Below are positions 24,317-36,296 of a stretch of DNA of 64,000 nucleotides, in pieces. Under the pieces are notes generated by a model that ran no database searches, was not told where the DNA came from, and worked only from the letters and a program-made list of their open reading frames with translations. Source of the stretch: Cymodocea nodosa (taxonomy: Eukaryota; Streptophyta; Magnoliopsida; Alismatales; Cymodoceaceae); assembly GCA_036874045.1 (NCBI GenBank), contig CM072340.1, positions 7,951,001-8,015,000 on the forward strand. The letters are read 5' to 3'. Positions within the stretch are counted from its first letter, which is position 1, and each line of letters opens with the position of its first letter. The translations under genes were made by a program, and so were the position numbers.

Positions 24317-25172
24317 TGTTAGGACTTAATGGCTTACTAGAGGGGGGGTGAATGGTAATATTTTTGTTTCTTAACAGTGAATGACTAATAAACAGTTTAA
24401 TTTAACAAGCACACAATGAAAGAAACTAATGCATATAGAGATTTTAGGTGGTTCACCACTAACGGCTAGTCCACCCCCAAGGGATACTTGGGCTTCACTA
24501 ATATTTCAAGACTTACAAACACTTACTTTAAGGTCAAAGCAAGAACCAACCAATCGAGTTGAGCTTTCTAGTTGTAGCTCCAACCAACCTATCTCTGAAG
24601 TTTTTAGTTGGTGCACTTCAGTAAACCACTTGCTTGAAGAAATCAGAGTTTATTCTGTGGAGAGCTTCTAGACTTGAGTTTGCATTTGCTGAAGATTTGA
24701 TCTTGATGACTTTCTACTGTATGCGTTAAGCTTGGTGTATAGATTCGTATATGCAAAAGCTATTTATCTTTCTTGTCTGCTTATTATATTTATACCATAA
24801 GCATAACAATCATATTCACCTCTAATAGATGTATTTTGCTGTACCTACTGAATTTGTAGAACCAAATATGGTAAGTTACTGTTTAGGAAGGTGTTTCAAG
24901 ATAACCTTCTGATTTCCTTTAACTTTCAGATGGTTAGCTGTGTAACACTCTGAAGAATGCTTGTAACTTACTAATAATCCACTTAAGTCCTTTTGCCACG
25001 TGAGATTTTAAGTTGTACACATGAGGTGTTGTATTGTTGTGAAAAGTTAAATCATAAACTTGTTTATATAGCAGTGCTAGAAAACTTGTTTAATTTGTTT
25101 TTATGCTTATATAAATAATTACTTTTAGAAGTAAACAAACAACTTTTCACACAAATTAGATATTAAATCCCA
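24317..25172 (-). repeat. 5' LTR of element D (right boundary uncertain)
   Basis: It starts TGTTAGGACTTAATGG beside the primer site, with the AGAGGGGGGGTGAATGG block also seen in the Sirevirus-like LTRs. It carries CTTTCAGATGGTTA-type motifs and ends before the TGTATTTTTAACTGC start of the gypsy LTR. No second copy exists in the window, so the far end is only estimated. The 24429-24671 stretch that can be translated lies inside it and is not a gene. Confidence 0.65.
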
Positions 25173-25174
25173 TT

Positions 25175-27049
25175 TGTATTTTTAACTGCAAGTGCACAAT
25201 GTATATTGTATTTGTGTGCAAGTACAGGTCAATCCCATAGAGATTGAGTAAGAATTGTGTACTGTTTCAATTTTTATATTGGAGTTTATATGTATTCAGT
25301 TAAGCACTCCATTGAGTTACAATTAACTCAATGGACTTAGTTCGTGGAGTTATGGCTAACTCAACAAACTAAACTCGTGGACTTAAGTTAACTCCACGAG
25401 CCTACCTTTCCCGTTAAATACTACTATTTACAGAGGAATTTGGCCAACTATTGGGCTGTTCCATAGAATGTAAATAACATCAATTCAGCTCTTTAATATT
25501 AGTTAATATTAGATTTATCATTAAGCAACACTAACATTCAGATATTTCAAACAGTAACCATTAAAATTTTTAAGTATCTGGAATGAATCAATTATAGTAA
25601 ACAATAAAATTATTTTCTATTTTCTAAATCAAACAAACATAAAAACATCTATAATACTGATAATGATAACATTAATCATGATACAAAACAAACAATATGA
25701 CACTTTAATACTAAATGTAAACATAGATAATTTGTGATTTTTGGTATTTTGTTTTGATATGTTCTTGAAGATGAGTGAAAGGTGAAATGTAAAAATCTCT
25801 ATCGACAATAAAAACTTCCGTCACTACATGCGACATGATTACACCACTGAAAACTTAATCACTTGCAATCTTGCCTCCTTTCCCTATAGAATTGCAAACC
25901 AAGAATTGTAAGATGATCTCCTCTTCAGCATACTAGCATCAACCCAAAACCAAGGCTAGAAGTTTTACGATCTCCTAAGATATGAGTCGGTGCTTGGTGA
26001 AAATGGCTTCCCTTCTCGCAATGCGATCACTCATTACAATGGTTGTTAGTCACCGTGTTTGGCTTAGAATCGACCCAACATCAGTAAAGTATCCTCACAG
26101 ACCTCCGATGGTTGGTGATTTGGTGGTGGTGTGGAGCTTCAGGGAACTTTCGATGCTTCCTACAGTTAGCGCAGTTCTCCACTCTGCACACACACTTTTC
26201 TTCATCTTTCTCCTCTTCTTTTATATTTCTTTCTATAGTAACTGCTTCTACTTAGATGATCAGTTGGATTTCCTTCATTCATATCAACGATGGTGATTTC
26301 TTCTTCATTCCATAAGTGAATTCCTGCGTGATACGTGCAATCGTGGTTTTCCTTCGAATTTCCTATTTCTACAACTACTATAGTGGCATATTAAAAAATA
26401 AATGGTCCTTGGAGTTACAGATAACTCAACGGACTTACTTCATTGATTTAACTATAAAACACATGCAATAAAGAAATAACTTATAAGCTACTAACACAAC
26501 GCATTACCTTAGTGTGTATTCAAGTAACTCAACGCATGTAGTTATGCTAACTTAATGAGTTATACATGTGCAGCTCACGTGACATAATAAAGTATTTAAA
26601 TTCAACACGTGCATAATTATAACTTAACGAGTTCAGATATTTCAGATACTTACAAACCTTAACTATCCGATGCTCAGATGCATTTCGAATAGTTAACAGA
26701 TAACTTACCAAAAATTCACTTAAGTCATGCATTACGATTTCAACATGTGTACTCTAAGAAATAATAAAATATTCTTTTAGCCTTTAAAGCATAACTATCC
26801 GGTACATGAAATATAACTCTCCAAAATAATAGAAAATTCGGATACTTAGGAATTAAAAAGCTACAACTTACCGATAGTTCAGAAATGTACTTAATTAACG
26901 TTAATTTCCTGAATTTATGCAGATTCTTTCATTAAAGCATATAACAGTGTAATTATAACATAATGGCTTAATTCTCATATGATAAACTAAATATTATGCA
27001 ATTAACCATCATTTAACCGTTAATATTATGCACTTTTTCATTCTAAAAA
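25175..27049 (-). repeat. LTR of gypsy unit G (left arm)
   Basis: About 1.87 kb with TG at 25175 and, on the other side, a polypurine tract at 27050. The right end reads CTAAAAA where the right arm implies CTAAACA. A TATA box (TATAAAAG read on the minus strand, about 26219-26226) divides it. The R/U5 side (25175-26190) is less AT-rich; its 25982-26296 reading frame is not a gene. U3 (26400-27049) holds GGAGTTACAGATAACTC-like and GGATAGTTA-type hairpins. 26490-26636 is homologous to U3 of the Sirevirus-like LTR. No intact second LTR of this family is in the window, so the ends are inferred. Confidence 0.65.
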
Positions 27050-29036
27050 CTTCCCCCATACTTAAATTTTACTAGTCCCTTAGTAAACTAAGATCTAACT
27101 AGTTGGTCTTTCTAATGTGCTAGAATTAATTCTTCATTTTGTATCTTCAAAATACATAAATTAGATTACTATATAGATATTCTATATTTTTCAGTAATCT
27201 ATTTAACATTGTTTTCTCTTCTTCATCCTGCAAATATATTTAAAACATATGTAAATTACATACAAAATATATTAGCATCATATATGTTCTAATTATATTA
27301 TCATCTTTTCTTTTTTTCAACATCTGTTATCTTGAGTTTTCTAATATGACTTCCAGAATAAATTTCAACTACATACGAATCAAAACACAATCTAATTCAA
27401 TATGATTAAAACAAGTAGAATAATGAATTGTATCTAAAATAAATAACTTCAAAAGTCTACTCTAGATTCATACTTCAATAATCTTAGATAACAGAAAATA
27501 TACTCGATTCAAAAGATATCTGTATTTCACAAAACACTTTTATCTTTTCAGAACAATATATGCATATTCGTACTTTAAAAATTAATTTGAAAAGCTTGAA
27601 TCATACAAGAGCTTTCTAATGTACCCATGTATTGAGCTTTCAGTCAACAATCCCATATCTTATCAGGATCTTAGGTTGCCAAATTTAAAGAGTCCTTTTT
27701 CAGGTCAACAATCCTTACATACCTATCTACTCAAGTACATAAGGCTTGTGATCAAACAAGTCAATAAACTCTCAAAGTTTTTCTCTTTTTTTTTTCTTTT
27801 CAACATAGTATATATGTAGTTCATTAATATAGATGTAATAAAACACAAATCTCATATAATCTTGCTTCTATTATTTACTGAAAATGTGAATCTATATCAA
27901 TAAGCTCATACTTTTTCTATAATTTAATAAGATTTACACATAAATCATTCTACAAGTTTAATCAATCAAATTAAATGTATCCTTGATCATATGTATTTCA
28001 TTTAATCCAAAAATCAACATTTCAGCTTTTTCAGGATTTCAGATCATTCACTGAGTTTCATTTTGATTTCTTTTTAAAATCATGAAATTGTTAAACTCAT
28101 AAAATTCAACAAAAACATAAGATACTATATCTAGATTTGTATTAATAGTAAAATTTTGTAGCATCTTATATAAGATTCTAAATATAACATTCAAGTAGTT
28201 ACAACTCTTAAAAATTTGACAGTCTCAATTATCGGCTAGTTACAAGAAATTTTGATTAGTTACAGCAAATTCATAAAAAAATTTCAATTTCCATAGAACT
28301 TTGCAACACCATTCTAATTCCTCTAATTAACAAAATTACTTGGCTTTTAATCTAATTACCTCCCCCCCATACCTACATTTTGCATTGTCCTCAATGTAAA
28401 AGATTTTACAGTAAATATTGTAATTGTTAGCAGGTATGAATATTGTTTCGTTGACTTAGCACCTAACTCAACGAACTTAATTCATTGAGTTAATGAATAA
28501 CTCCACGAACTGAGTTTAAATGTAAATTCAGGATAAGTAATCAATTACATACCTTGTTCTTTTGTATCTACTTCAACATCTTCTGACTTTTGATTCCGAA
28601 AAACTTTTCATTCATAAATAAAAGCAGAATATATAGCAAAATAACAAAACATACTTTGTTAATTTAGTGTCTTGTGTGGAACATAAGCTCATATGCCTTT
28701 GGTGGCTCACAAGCAAGCTAGTTGGTTTCCTAGAATAGATACCAACAAACTGGATTGATATTTTATTTGTTTTTCTTTTCTAAAAATAAATGCAGAGTGC
28801 ACACAACATTAAAAGTAGAAAATCACAATTTAAGAACATGATTGAAAAGTAGTGACAAATGAAATAAGTGTGTTAGTCCAAGCAAACTTTTTAGGCATAA
28901 TTATTCTTGCTATTAATTCTGTTTTAATGCAGTTTGCTTTCTTTTTTAACTTGTAAACTTGCAGTATGTTATCAATACTAAATATAAGTGTATTTCCATT
29001 AATGAATTGAAATGTAGAAAGGGATTCTTTTCTGTT
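27050..29036 (-). other. Non-coding 3' region of gypsy unit G, left arm
   Basis: The polypurine tract AAGTATGGGGGAAG (minus strand) lies at 27051-27064. A second polypurine-like AGGTATGGGGGGGAGG, after the AATGCAAAATGTAGG context common at gypsy 3' ends, lies at about 28359-28376. 27300-28200 is homologous to 7600-8640 of the copia block. An inverted-repeat cluster (CGTTGACTTAG, TAACTCAACGAA) is at 28446-28515. No gene. Confidence 0.65.
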
Positions 29037-29968
29037 TCAAGATAATGTAGTTGTTTCTATTTCTACATCTATTTCAATACATTCCTCTTCCCACTTCCAT
29101 TCATTTAAGTCTTTCATAATCCATATTTGAAATTTCATCATTTCATCCCACCGTCTTATCAGATATAAAGTAGGATCATCATATTCATTATACCACATTC
29201 CTAATTGAATTTTATCATATTCTACAAACGGTGGTTTAGCTATATCACTAGGTATACATAATATTTCTATAAAGTCATCATCATAATCATCTATGCTTAC
29301 TATGTATAAATCAGATCTAAATGCAATTGATATAGTTGACACTAAATATATATATCCATCAAGTATAACATGCATGTTGTTAATTAATGTTTTCTATCCT
29401 AGATATATCATAGTATTTTCATTCCAAGATCTATTTAGAAAGTTATACACACTTAGGCATAAATCCTCATCCTAATTTCTAGTTGGTCTCCAATAATACA
29501 ATTTTTCAGGAATTGTCGAATTTTTATTAGAAAATGTTAATGCTGACCCACAATTTTTAGTTGGTACATCAAATCTATTAAGCCTTCCTATATTCCATTC
29601 TTCTCCAGTGATAGGATTTCTAATCAAAATATCGGGTAATAGAATTGCATACCTTGGTTTGGTTCTATACATAATTAATCCTTCATCTATCCCCATAATA
29701 TGATCTATTCCTTCTAATGTATTGGGTGGAATTCTTGCAGTTTCTTCCATATTCGATATTCATAGCTTATTGAACTACGATTAAATGACTTCCATAAAAA
29801 TCCATATCTAATATTAGTCATTTTTGTAGCCTGTAGTCCATGAAAATATTTTTCTCTAACACAGTTTTTAATTTCTTTTGATGCACAACACGATCTACAC
29901 AAATCTTTAGTTGATAAGTTACTCAGTACTTCCCTTAGTGCATCCTATGGTAATTTCATCAATTCCAT
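29037..29968 (-). pseudogene. F-box protein gene carried by gypsy unit G, left arm
   Basis: F-box proteins are substrate receptors of SCF ubiquitin ligases. This copy starts MELMKLP (29968), has a TAG two residues into the box, then DALREVLSNLSTKDLCRSCC and ASKEIKNCVREKYFHGL. A C-terminal substrate-type region follows with LLPDILIRNPITGEEWNIG, LDGYIYLVSTISIAFRSDLY, DDDFIEILCIPSDIA and WIMKDLNEWKWEEE, the layout of plant F-box-associated domains. Breaks: a frameshift near 29750, TAG at 29472-29474 (present in the right arm too), a TAG-type break near 29390, and a TGA at 29037-29039. It lies 219 bp downstream of the gag stop on the same strand. Confidence 0.8.
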
Positions 29969-30187
29969 TTGTTGTGATTCTGTATAACATAAACAAAAAT
30001 TTAACAAAGATAAAATTAACATAGCTACTTACTTACCCTTGTGGAGTTAGGTCATAACTCAACGGACTAAGTTTGTTGAGTTAAGTAATAACTCTACGAT
30101 ATTACTAACTATAATTAAACTTACATTTTTTTCTTTTTATATTTTTCTACTTACTATATTATACATAGTTACTTTAGTTATACTACT
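29969..30187 (-). promoter_or_regulatory. Inverted-repeat cluster upstream of the F-box gene, left arm
   Basis: TAACTCAACGGAC and GTTGAGTTAAGTAATAACTC at 30048-30100. A conserved GTTTATGTTATACAG, a possible 3' splice site, lies about 13 bases before the F-box ATG. Confidence 0.45.
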
Positions 30188-31536
30188 TCATTCAGCTTCC
30201 CTCCCATAGGAGGTATCAATTTCATTAACAATTCTATTGATAGGGTTAGGTACTACTTGCATTGGTAGTCCTCCAGTAGATCTAACTTCTATTGATTTCT
30301 TCTGTCTAAGGGATATATTTCTATTCATATTTTGATTTTGAATGGTAGCATTTTCAAATACATGATCTAGACGATTGTTTAATTGTTGAATTATCTTCTC
30401 TAACTTCTCTATTCTAGATCCTTGTTCAATTAATGCTTCATAACTTATATTTTTGTTGTTTATATTTTCTCCTCCTTGGAAATTGTTATTTCTCCAAGAT
30501 AGGTTTGGGTGATTTCTCCAATTACGATTATAAGAATTTCCAAAGTTATCCTTCTGGTTTCTAGCATAAATAATATCTAAATCATTAATGTTTGCATTCT
30601 TTTCTGCTAGTCTTTGATTTAATGATAACTCTTCTATTTTCTTTGTTAATTTAGTTAATTTAACTTTAAGCATAGTGCTTGAATCTATTTCATGCATTCC
30701 CCTTGGCAATATTCTTTTATTTGTAATAGCTTCAACCGAGTTTTCCCATTGTGCATTTCTTTTTGCAAAGTTTTCTAAGTATGCCCATGCTTCTTCACTA
30801 CATAGTTTTAAAAATCCATTCTAACAAGTAGATTCTAATAAAGATTTAGTTGAAACATTTATGCCTTCATAAATTATACCTATTAATTGTGATTTACTCG
30901 TTGCATGATGTGGACATTGAGTTAGTAAATCTTTAAATCTTTCAAAATATTTCCAGAATGATTCTTCCTATTTTTGGCTACACATTAATATTTCCTTTTT
31001 CTTTTTAATCGTTTGATGTGTTGGATAATATTTTTCCAAACAAATAAAGCAAAATTTAGTCCTTGCAGAAATTGAATTAGGCAACAAAGTATATAACCAT
31101 CTCCTAGATGTGTCTTTCAAAGTAAAAGGGATATATCTAAGTTTAATAGCATCAATACTCATGTTCGGCAATTTCATCATTTGACAAACTTCGTTAAATT
31201 CCCTAAGGAAATAATAGACATCTTCTCTTTCTAATCCATGAAAGTATGGCAATTGACTAATATAATTAGATTTCAGTTCAAACCTATCTCCCTCAAAGTT
31301 TGGCAATTGAATACATGAAGGTTCATCAACTAGTTCAGGATATAGAATTTTCCCTAATGATTTTTCTAGTGGAGTAGTCATATCTTCGTTCTCCTTCAAA
31401 GAAAGGTTAACTACACCCCTAAGGATTTCGTTAAAGTCCAATTCAGAAAATATTTCAGTATGCCTCTATGTTGAATAATTCTATGTAAGTGTTCTTACTA
31501 ATCGTTTAGTGCTGGGAGAATGAATCTATGTGCTCA
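30188..31536 (-). pseudogene. gag: Gypsy gag, left arm
   Basis: Capsid-type protein of a Ty3/gypsy element. It starts at an ATG at 31536 followed at once by a TAG, then SPSTKRLVRT and TEIFSELDFNEILRGVVNLS. The Retrotrans_gag core follows: CIQLPNFEGDRFELKSNYI, DAIKLRYIPFTLKDTSRRWL, LEKYYPTHQTIKKKKEILM. Beyond a break at 30968 (TAG) it continues FWKYFERFKDLLTQCPHH to EEAWAYLENFAKR and a tail with ARNQKDNFGNSYNRNW and a short coiled coil (RIEKLEKIIQQLNNRLDHVF). It ends TSYGREAE at a TGA (30188-30190) conserved in the right arm. I see no CCHC knuckle. No protease or RT follows. Confidence 0.85.
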
Positions 31537-32528
31537 TAAACTCTTAACATAAAGTAAAATTGCAAAAGATTAATTACATACTAGTCTGATGCTTTGTTTT
31601 CAGTAAATAGTTGTTGACGGATGAAGTTGAATCAATTGCTTCTCCTTCTAGTTCCCCAATGAATTTTCTTTCTTTCCTCAAGTGTTGGTAGCTCCTAAAT
31701 AACATTCTATTCTATATTTATAATGCACATCCATAAGGCAAATGAATCTCGTTGCAAGAACGTGTCTCGTAACGTGTAGTATGGTTCCTATTTTCATGGA
31801 TGCGTGTTTCACTTCTAATTTCAAATTTCAGTAACCGCTAAACCCCCGAAGTTTCGTTTGTGGCTAAAAGAATAACCGTTCAGCTTAATCCATGAACTAA
31901 CCTCGTTGAGTTACAGTTAACTCAACAGACTAGCTTCGGTTACTGTTTCTAACTCAATGAACTAATCTCGTTGAGTTATAGCTAACTCAACGGACTAGTT
32001 TCGTCGCCTACTTGCTAACTCCACAGACTAACCTCGTTGAGTTATAGATAACTCAATGGAGTGACCTTATATTTTATTATTGACCTCATGGAGTTAAGGT
32101 TAACTCAACAAACTTACTTCGTTGAGTTAACACTTAGCAAATTTTTCTAAAACTTACTCATTGTATTAACTTCTATATTTTTTTTTCTCTGCATTTTGTC
32201 AACTTAATTAAAGTTAAATACATGTCATTAATACAGCGTTCTAATTTAAACTCATTTAAATCTAAATAATATATGCATATTTAACTTATAGTTCATTTCC
32301 TATTATGCAAAATTTACATTTTACTTTTCAGTATGCAGATATATTCAAGCATTAACCAATTATCGTGCATTTAATCATGTCTTTAATAAAATTGTAAAAC
32401 TTTTAAATAGTCTTGCACATCTTTAAATAGTTATATAATATTTAATTCAATACAATTCTCAATTATATCATTCATTCACAAACACGAATTCAAAAACATC
32501 TAAAATTCAAACATTCATATATATAAAT
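31537..32528 (-). promoter_or_regulatory. Promoter-like spacer before gypsy gag, left arm
   Basis: A TATA box (TATAAATA read on the minus strand, 31715-31722) lies 179 bp before the gag ATG. Upstream of it (31887-32130) is a cluster of at least five inverted repeats of the CGTTGAGTTA ... TAACTCAACGGA type. The rest (32140-32528) is AT-rich with no gene. Confidence 0.55.
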
Positions 32529-34147
32529 TGTTGAGTATTTTTGTTTTGATGATGTGTGCTGAATGAAAATAATCATATTTGCTCAATTACTATTGCTTGT
32601 GAAAAGAAATTAAAATCATCAATTAATACAGAAAAAGCTTACTGATATAAATACTTGTCTGTATTGGATCTGAAGTTAATAACTAGTCGTTTCATTGCAT
32701 TAATTTCTCATTTAGCTAAACGTTAAGTTAACGTGTGCTTTTATTGAAAAGCATGATATGTTTTAATGTTATATCTTCTGTATCATGAACAGTGCACGTT
32801 TAGACAACTCGTTAAGTTAGAGTTTTGTTTGTATAGAGGTCACGTGAGAACTCGTTAAGTTAGAGACTTAAAGGTTAAAATAGGTCACGTGATAACTCAT
32901 TAAGTTAGTGAGTAAAAGAAGAGACGAACTCGTTAAGTTAGTGTTATACACGTGGTGAAATTATAAGTTACGAATGTTGTATTGTATCACGTGAGGTGCA
33001 CATGTTTAACTCGTTAAGTTAACATAACTAAACGCGTTGAGTTGCTATATTGAACACTAAGGCAACACGTTAGGTTAGTGTTATAAACTTAAGTTGTTAT
33101 TTTTTGCACGTGGTAAAATTCTTATTATAAAAGCATTTGTGTATTACTGGTTCGTTGAGATATCATAACACAACGGAAATGGTTCGTTGAGTTATCATAA
33201 CACAACGGAGATGGTTCGTTGAGATAGCATAACACCACGGACTTAGCTCGTTGAGTTAGCTACAGTACTTGTCACATGAAATGGCACATGAGGAACTCGT
33301 TAAGTTAGAAACGTTAAGTTATATATATACTTGTGTTACTCGTTTAGTTAACATTAAAGTAACGACTTCTTATTACACTGATGAAAAACTTTTGGATGAG
33401 AAAGTTTATTTTGCAGGAAATTTTTCAGAGATCCAAGACTGATGATTAAAGGAAATTTGAAATATAAACGTGGGTTAGAACGTGTGTGTTTCGATGAAGG
33501 AAAAAGAAAAGACGTGGAGAAGTGGAAAACTGGTAGTGGTTAAACGTGAAGGATATGCATGAAATGAAGATACAGTATAAAAGGCATAGAATTCTCGTTG
33601 ATCAATTTATCCTTACACACAAAAAGAAAAATCTTTTCAAGGATCAAAACATCCCTGCACACCAAAAGAAAAATCTTTTTCAAGGATCAAAAACACCTTC
33701 TTGGGGAAAATCTCTCAAGTGGAAGAAAGTTCAGTGAAGCATAAAAAGGTAAGACTTTCGTCACTGAAGATTTGAAGTATCAGAAGAAAGCAAATTCGAT
33801 GAAGCATGAAAAGACAAGATATTTGTCACTGAAGAATTGCTGAAGAAGAAAAAGAGGAAGAAGAAAGATCTCAAACAAGGAGAAAAGTTTTAAATTCCGT
33901 AAATTAGTTTTCTCTATTTGTAGTTATGAAATTGTTTAGATGATACATGGTATCGAAATATAATTGCATCTACAATTTCTGAGGAGAATTGAATTCTATA
34001 TTGTAATTGAAACCTTGAATAAAAATGATTTTATGAAAACAATGTCTCGATTTGATTTTGAGTCTTAAAGTTTCAATTATATTTCAGAAAATATTAAAAA
34101 TACACAATTCACCCCCCTCTTGTGTGGCCATACGATCCTACATAAAT
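32524..34147 (+). mobile_element. Solo LTR of the Sirevirus-like family with TAAAT target duplication
   Basis: 32529-34142 (1614 bp) runs TGTTGAGTATTTTT ... CGATCCTACA in plus orientation and is flanked by TAAAT at 32524-32528 and 34143-34147. It lies in the spacer after the left-arm aORF. The right arm has the uninterrupted spacer (about 39650-39700), so the insertion came after the arms formed. It has TATAAAAGG at about 33577-33585. The perfect duplication and lack of interior show LTR-LTR recombination of a full element. Confidence 0.95.
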
Positions 34148-34209
34148 AGTTTACATTGACATACAGTCAGATATATTTCAATACAAGTATCGGTAGATGA
34201 ACAATACAT

Positions 34210-35850
34210 TTAGTCATTTTTCCTAAGTTCATCTACTTCCTTCTAGAGCTTTTCTAATTGTTGTTCTAATTGATTTATCTATTCAACAACTTCTATAATG
34301 TCTCGAGAAGGTCCAGATATCTCAGCAACTGCAGCATTGTAATTTCTATATTCCTTCACTGAAATGGCTCTAGATCTTATCCTTTTGAATGTCCATTTCG
34401 TGAAGTCAATACTATCCACCATTAGTAGTGGAATCAAATCTCCATAAAATAGTTTCTTCTTTGTTGCTCTCAACTTGGAGATAAAAATTTTGTACCAATT
34501 AATTTGAATTCTGTTCACAACTACATATGTGGCCCATTTAACAAACTGACTTAGTTCAACATCATGGCCTTGTCGTTGGTAGACATTTTTAACTAAAATG
34601 TTTACCACCATGTGTGCTTTTCCATTTAAATACTTTAGTCTGTTCAATAATGGCACACTAGGGTTGATGGCCAAACATTGCTTAATTGCTTATTCTGTCC
34701 ATTCAATTGCAGTTGTATTTTTCAGGATTTCAATACCATCATTTTTCAATCCAAAAATGTTGTGAAGAAGCTCTAGCGTTATCTATACATCAGCTTGCTC
34801 CACGTTAGAAATTAAATGTCCTTCTTCCTCTCTCAAGTTTACATAAAAACAGGGCACTAGATTTTCATATACAACATGCCCTTTCTATTGAGAAATAAAT
34901 TGTAATAGACCCTAGAACTCAAATAATTCTTTAATTTCCTACATACCGTCCTAATTTACTGGTCTACTATATATAATATCATACACCTTTATCTCTTGAT
35001 ATTTGTTATATGCTTCCTAACTCCAAAAGTGAACTTCATTTAGAATAGTAGCTTCAACTAAGTCAGGAATCTGAATTTATTGCTCCAAAGGGGTTTGTTC
35101 TTGAATTTCTTCTTCAATATGCTGAACTTGAATTTGTTGGAAATGATCCAGAGATTCTTGCATTCTTATTTCTACTTTTGTCTATGGTGGAGAGCCGGCA
35201 AAACTCTCTACTCTTCTTTCTTGAATTCTTTCAAAAATTTGCTGAAGTGTCTCTCCCTCTTTAGTGGAATCTGTCGAGATATTTCCTTCTTGTTCCTGGT
35301 GCTTTTGTTCAGCTTCTTGTTTAGTTTCTTCTCTTTCTTCTTCCTCCTGACTACCAATCTGCATTGTCATTGTTCTTTCTGATTTTATGGTAGATTGGGA
35401 TGGAGTCACGGGCAAATCAGCTTCTACCCTAATTTCAGTTTCTTACGTTTGTACAGGCTGCAGACTAATTTCAACCTGTTTTCCTTCTTCTCTTTGCTCT
35501 TGCTACTGCTACTCCTACTCCTCATATTCGAATAGCAAGCTAACAAAAATGGGCTCTTTAGACCCTACTAATATTTTAAGCTTAAGTTTAATCTCTATAG
35601 GAGCTTCAAGCACTATCTATTTTCCTTTCCTTCTTCTCAATAGCTGTACTTGGTCTTCCTCTTCCTCCTTTGAGATTAAATCTACAAAAATAGGCTCTAT
35701 AGGCCCTTGAGCCACTGGTACTGGCTCTTCTTGTTTTACTCGTTCTATAATTACTAGTCTCGAAGGATTAGCTTCAGTTTCTTTTGCAGCCATTGATCTA
35801 GCTACTTCCTGATGTTTTATCTTGTATGCCATTCTTCTAATTCTAGTAGG
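34210..35850 (-). pseudogene. aORF of gypsy unit G, left arm
   Basis: Homologue of the right-arm aORF (37980-39605) and, more distantly, of the copia aORF. It has an acidic/Gln-rich N-terminal part with [20 protein letters not shown] and a [12 protein letters not shown] segment that is partly repeated. The domain part has IKELFEF (then TAG) GLLQFISQ, LKYLNGKAHMVVNILVKNVYQ, RQGHDVELSQFVKWATYVV, VNRIQINWYKIFISKLRA and KKLFYGDLIPLLM, and it ends at a TAA (34210-34212). Stops are nearly all TAG, several shared with the right arm. Its 5' end is fused in frame to integrase at about 35850. Function unknown. Confidence 0.75.
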
Positions 35851-36266
35851 ATTTACTACTTTTTCTAAGATTAACTTAATTTGTTTGTTTGCACTTTCTA
35901 CTTGTCCACTTGTTTGCGAATGATATGATGTTGTAATTTTATAATTTACTCCATATTTCTTCATTAAGGCTTCAAAACTTCTATTACAGAAATGAGTTCC
36001 TCTATCACTAATAATAGCTTTAGGTATTCTAAATCTAGCAATTATATTAGTTCTTATAAAATGTATTACCACTTTGTTGTCATTAGTTTTTGTAGGAATA
36101 ACTTTTATCCATTTAGATACATAATCCACCCCCAACAATATATAATTAAATTGATTAGACATAGGAAATGGACCCATAAAATCTATTCCCCACACATCAA
36201 AGATTTCAACCTCAACAATAGGATTTAGAGGCATCATATTCCTCTTTCATATTCTTCCTATCTTTT
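35851..36266 (-). pseudogene. pol: Gypsy integrase core, left arm, fused to the aORF
   Basis: The catalytic core is present: D in [12 protein letters not shown] in [11 protein letters not shown] in [10 protein letters not shown]. After [11 protein letters not shown] it runs directly in frame into aORF sequence ([17 protein letters not shown]), so a deletion of about 1.3 kb relative to the right arm removed the integrase C-terminus and the aORF leader. The zinc finger part is missing: sequence upstream of [10 protein letters not shown] ends at the centre of the inverted repeat. Confidence 0.85.
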
Positions 36267-36296
36267 AGTGATATGATGAACCATTCTAGAGCAATA
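36241..36296. other. Centre of the large inverted repeat
   Basis: 56 bp separate the mirror-image MMPL(N/S)[12 protein letters not shown] coding starts. 36241-36266 is still integrase of the left arm (AGGAAGAATATGAAAGAGG read on the minus strand, matching 63548-63572). About 36267-36296 is unique. Confidence 0.75.

Larger units (their letters stand above)
25175..36266 (-). mobile_element. Gypsy unit G, left arm (minus)
   Basis: Ty3/gypsy-type unit read leftwards: integrase core, aORF, promoter-like spacer, gag, F-box gene, UTR with two polypurine tracts, LTR. It is mirrored by 36297-45154. It differs from the right arm by a solo LTR (32529-34142) and by loss of about 1.3 kb between integrase and aORF. 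Gag downstream of integrase is not the usual gypsy order. Confidence 0.75.

Noticed and set aside
24429..24671. 80-codon frame in the D region
   Set aside because: It is within the LTR of element D; the peptide has no recognisable features.
25982..26296. 104-codon plus-strand frame with a hydrophobic C-terminus
   Set aside because: It sits antisense in the R/U5 part of the gypsy LTR next to its TATA box, with no similarity recognised and no conserved copy to test.
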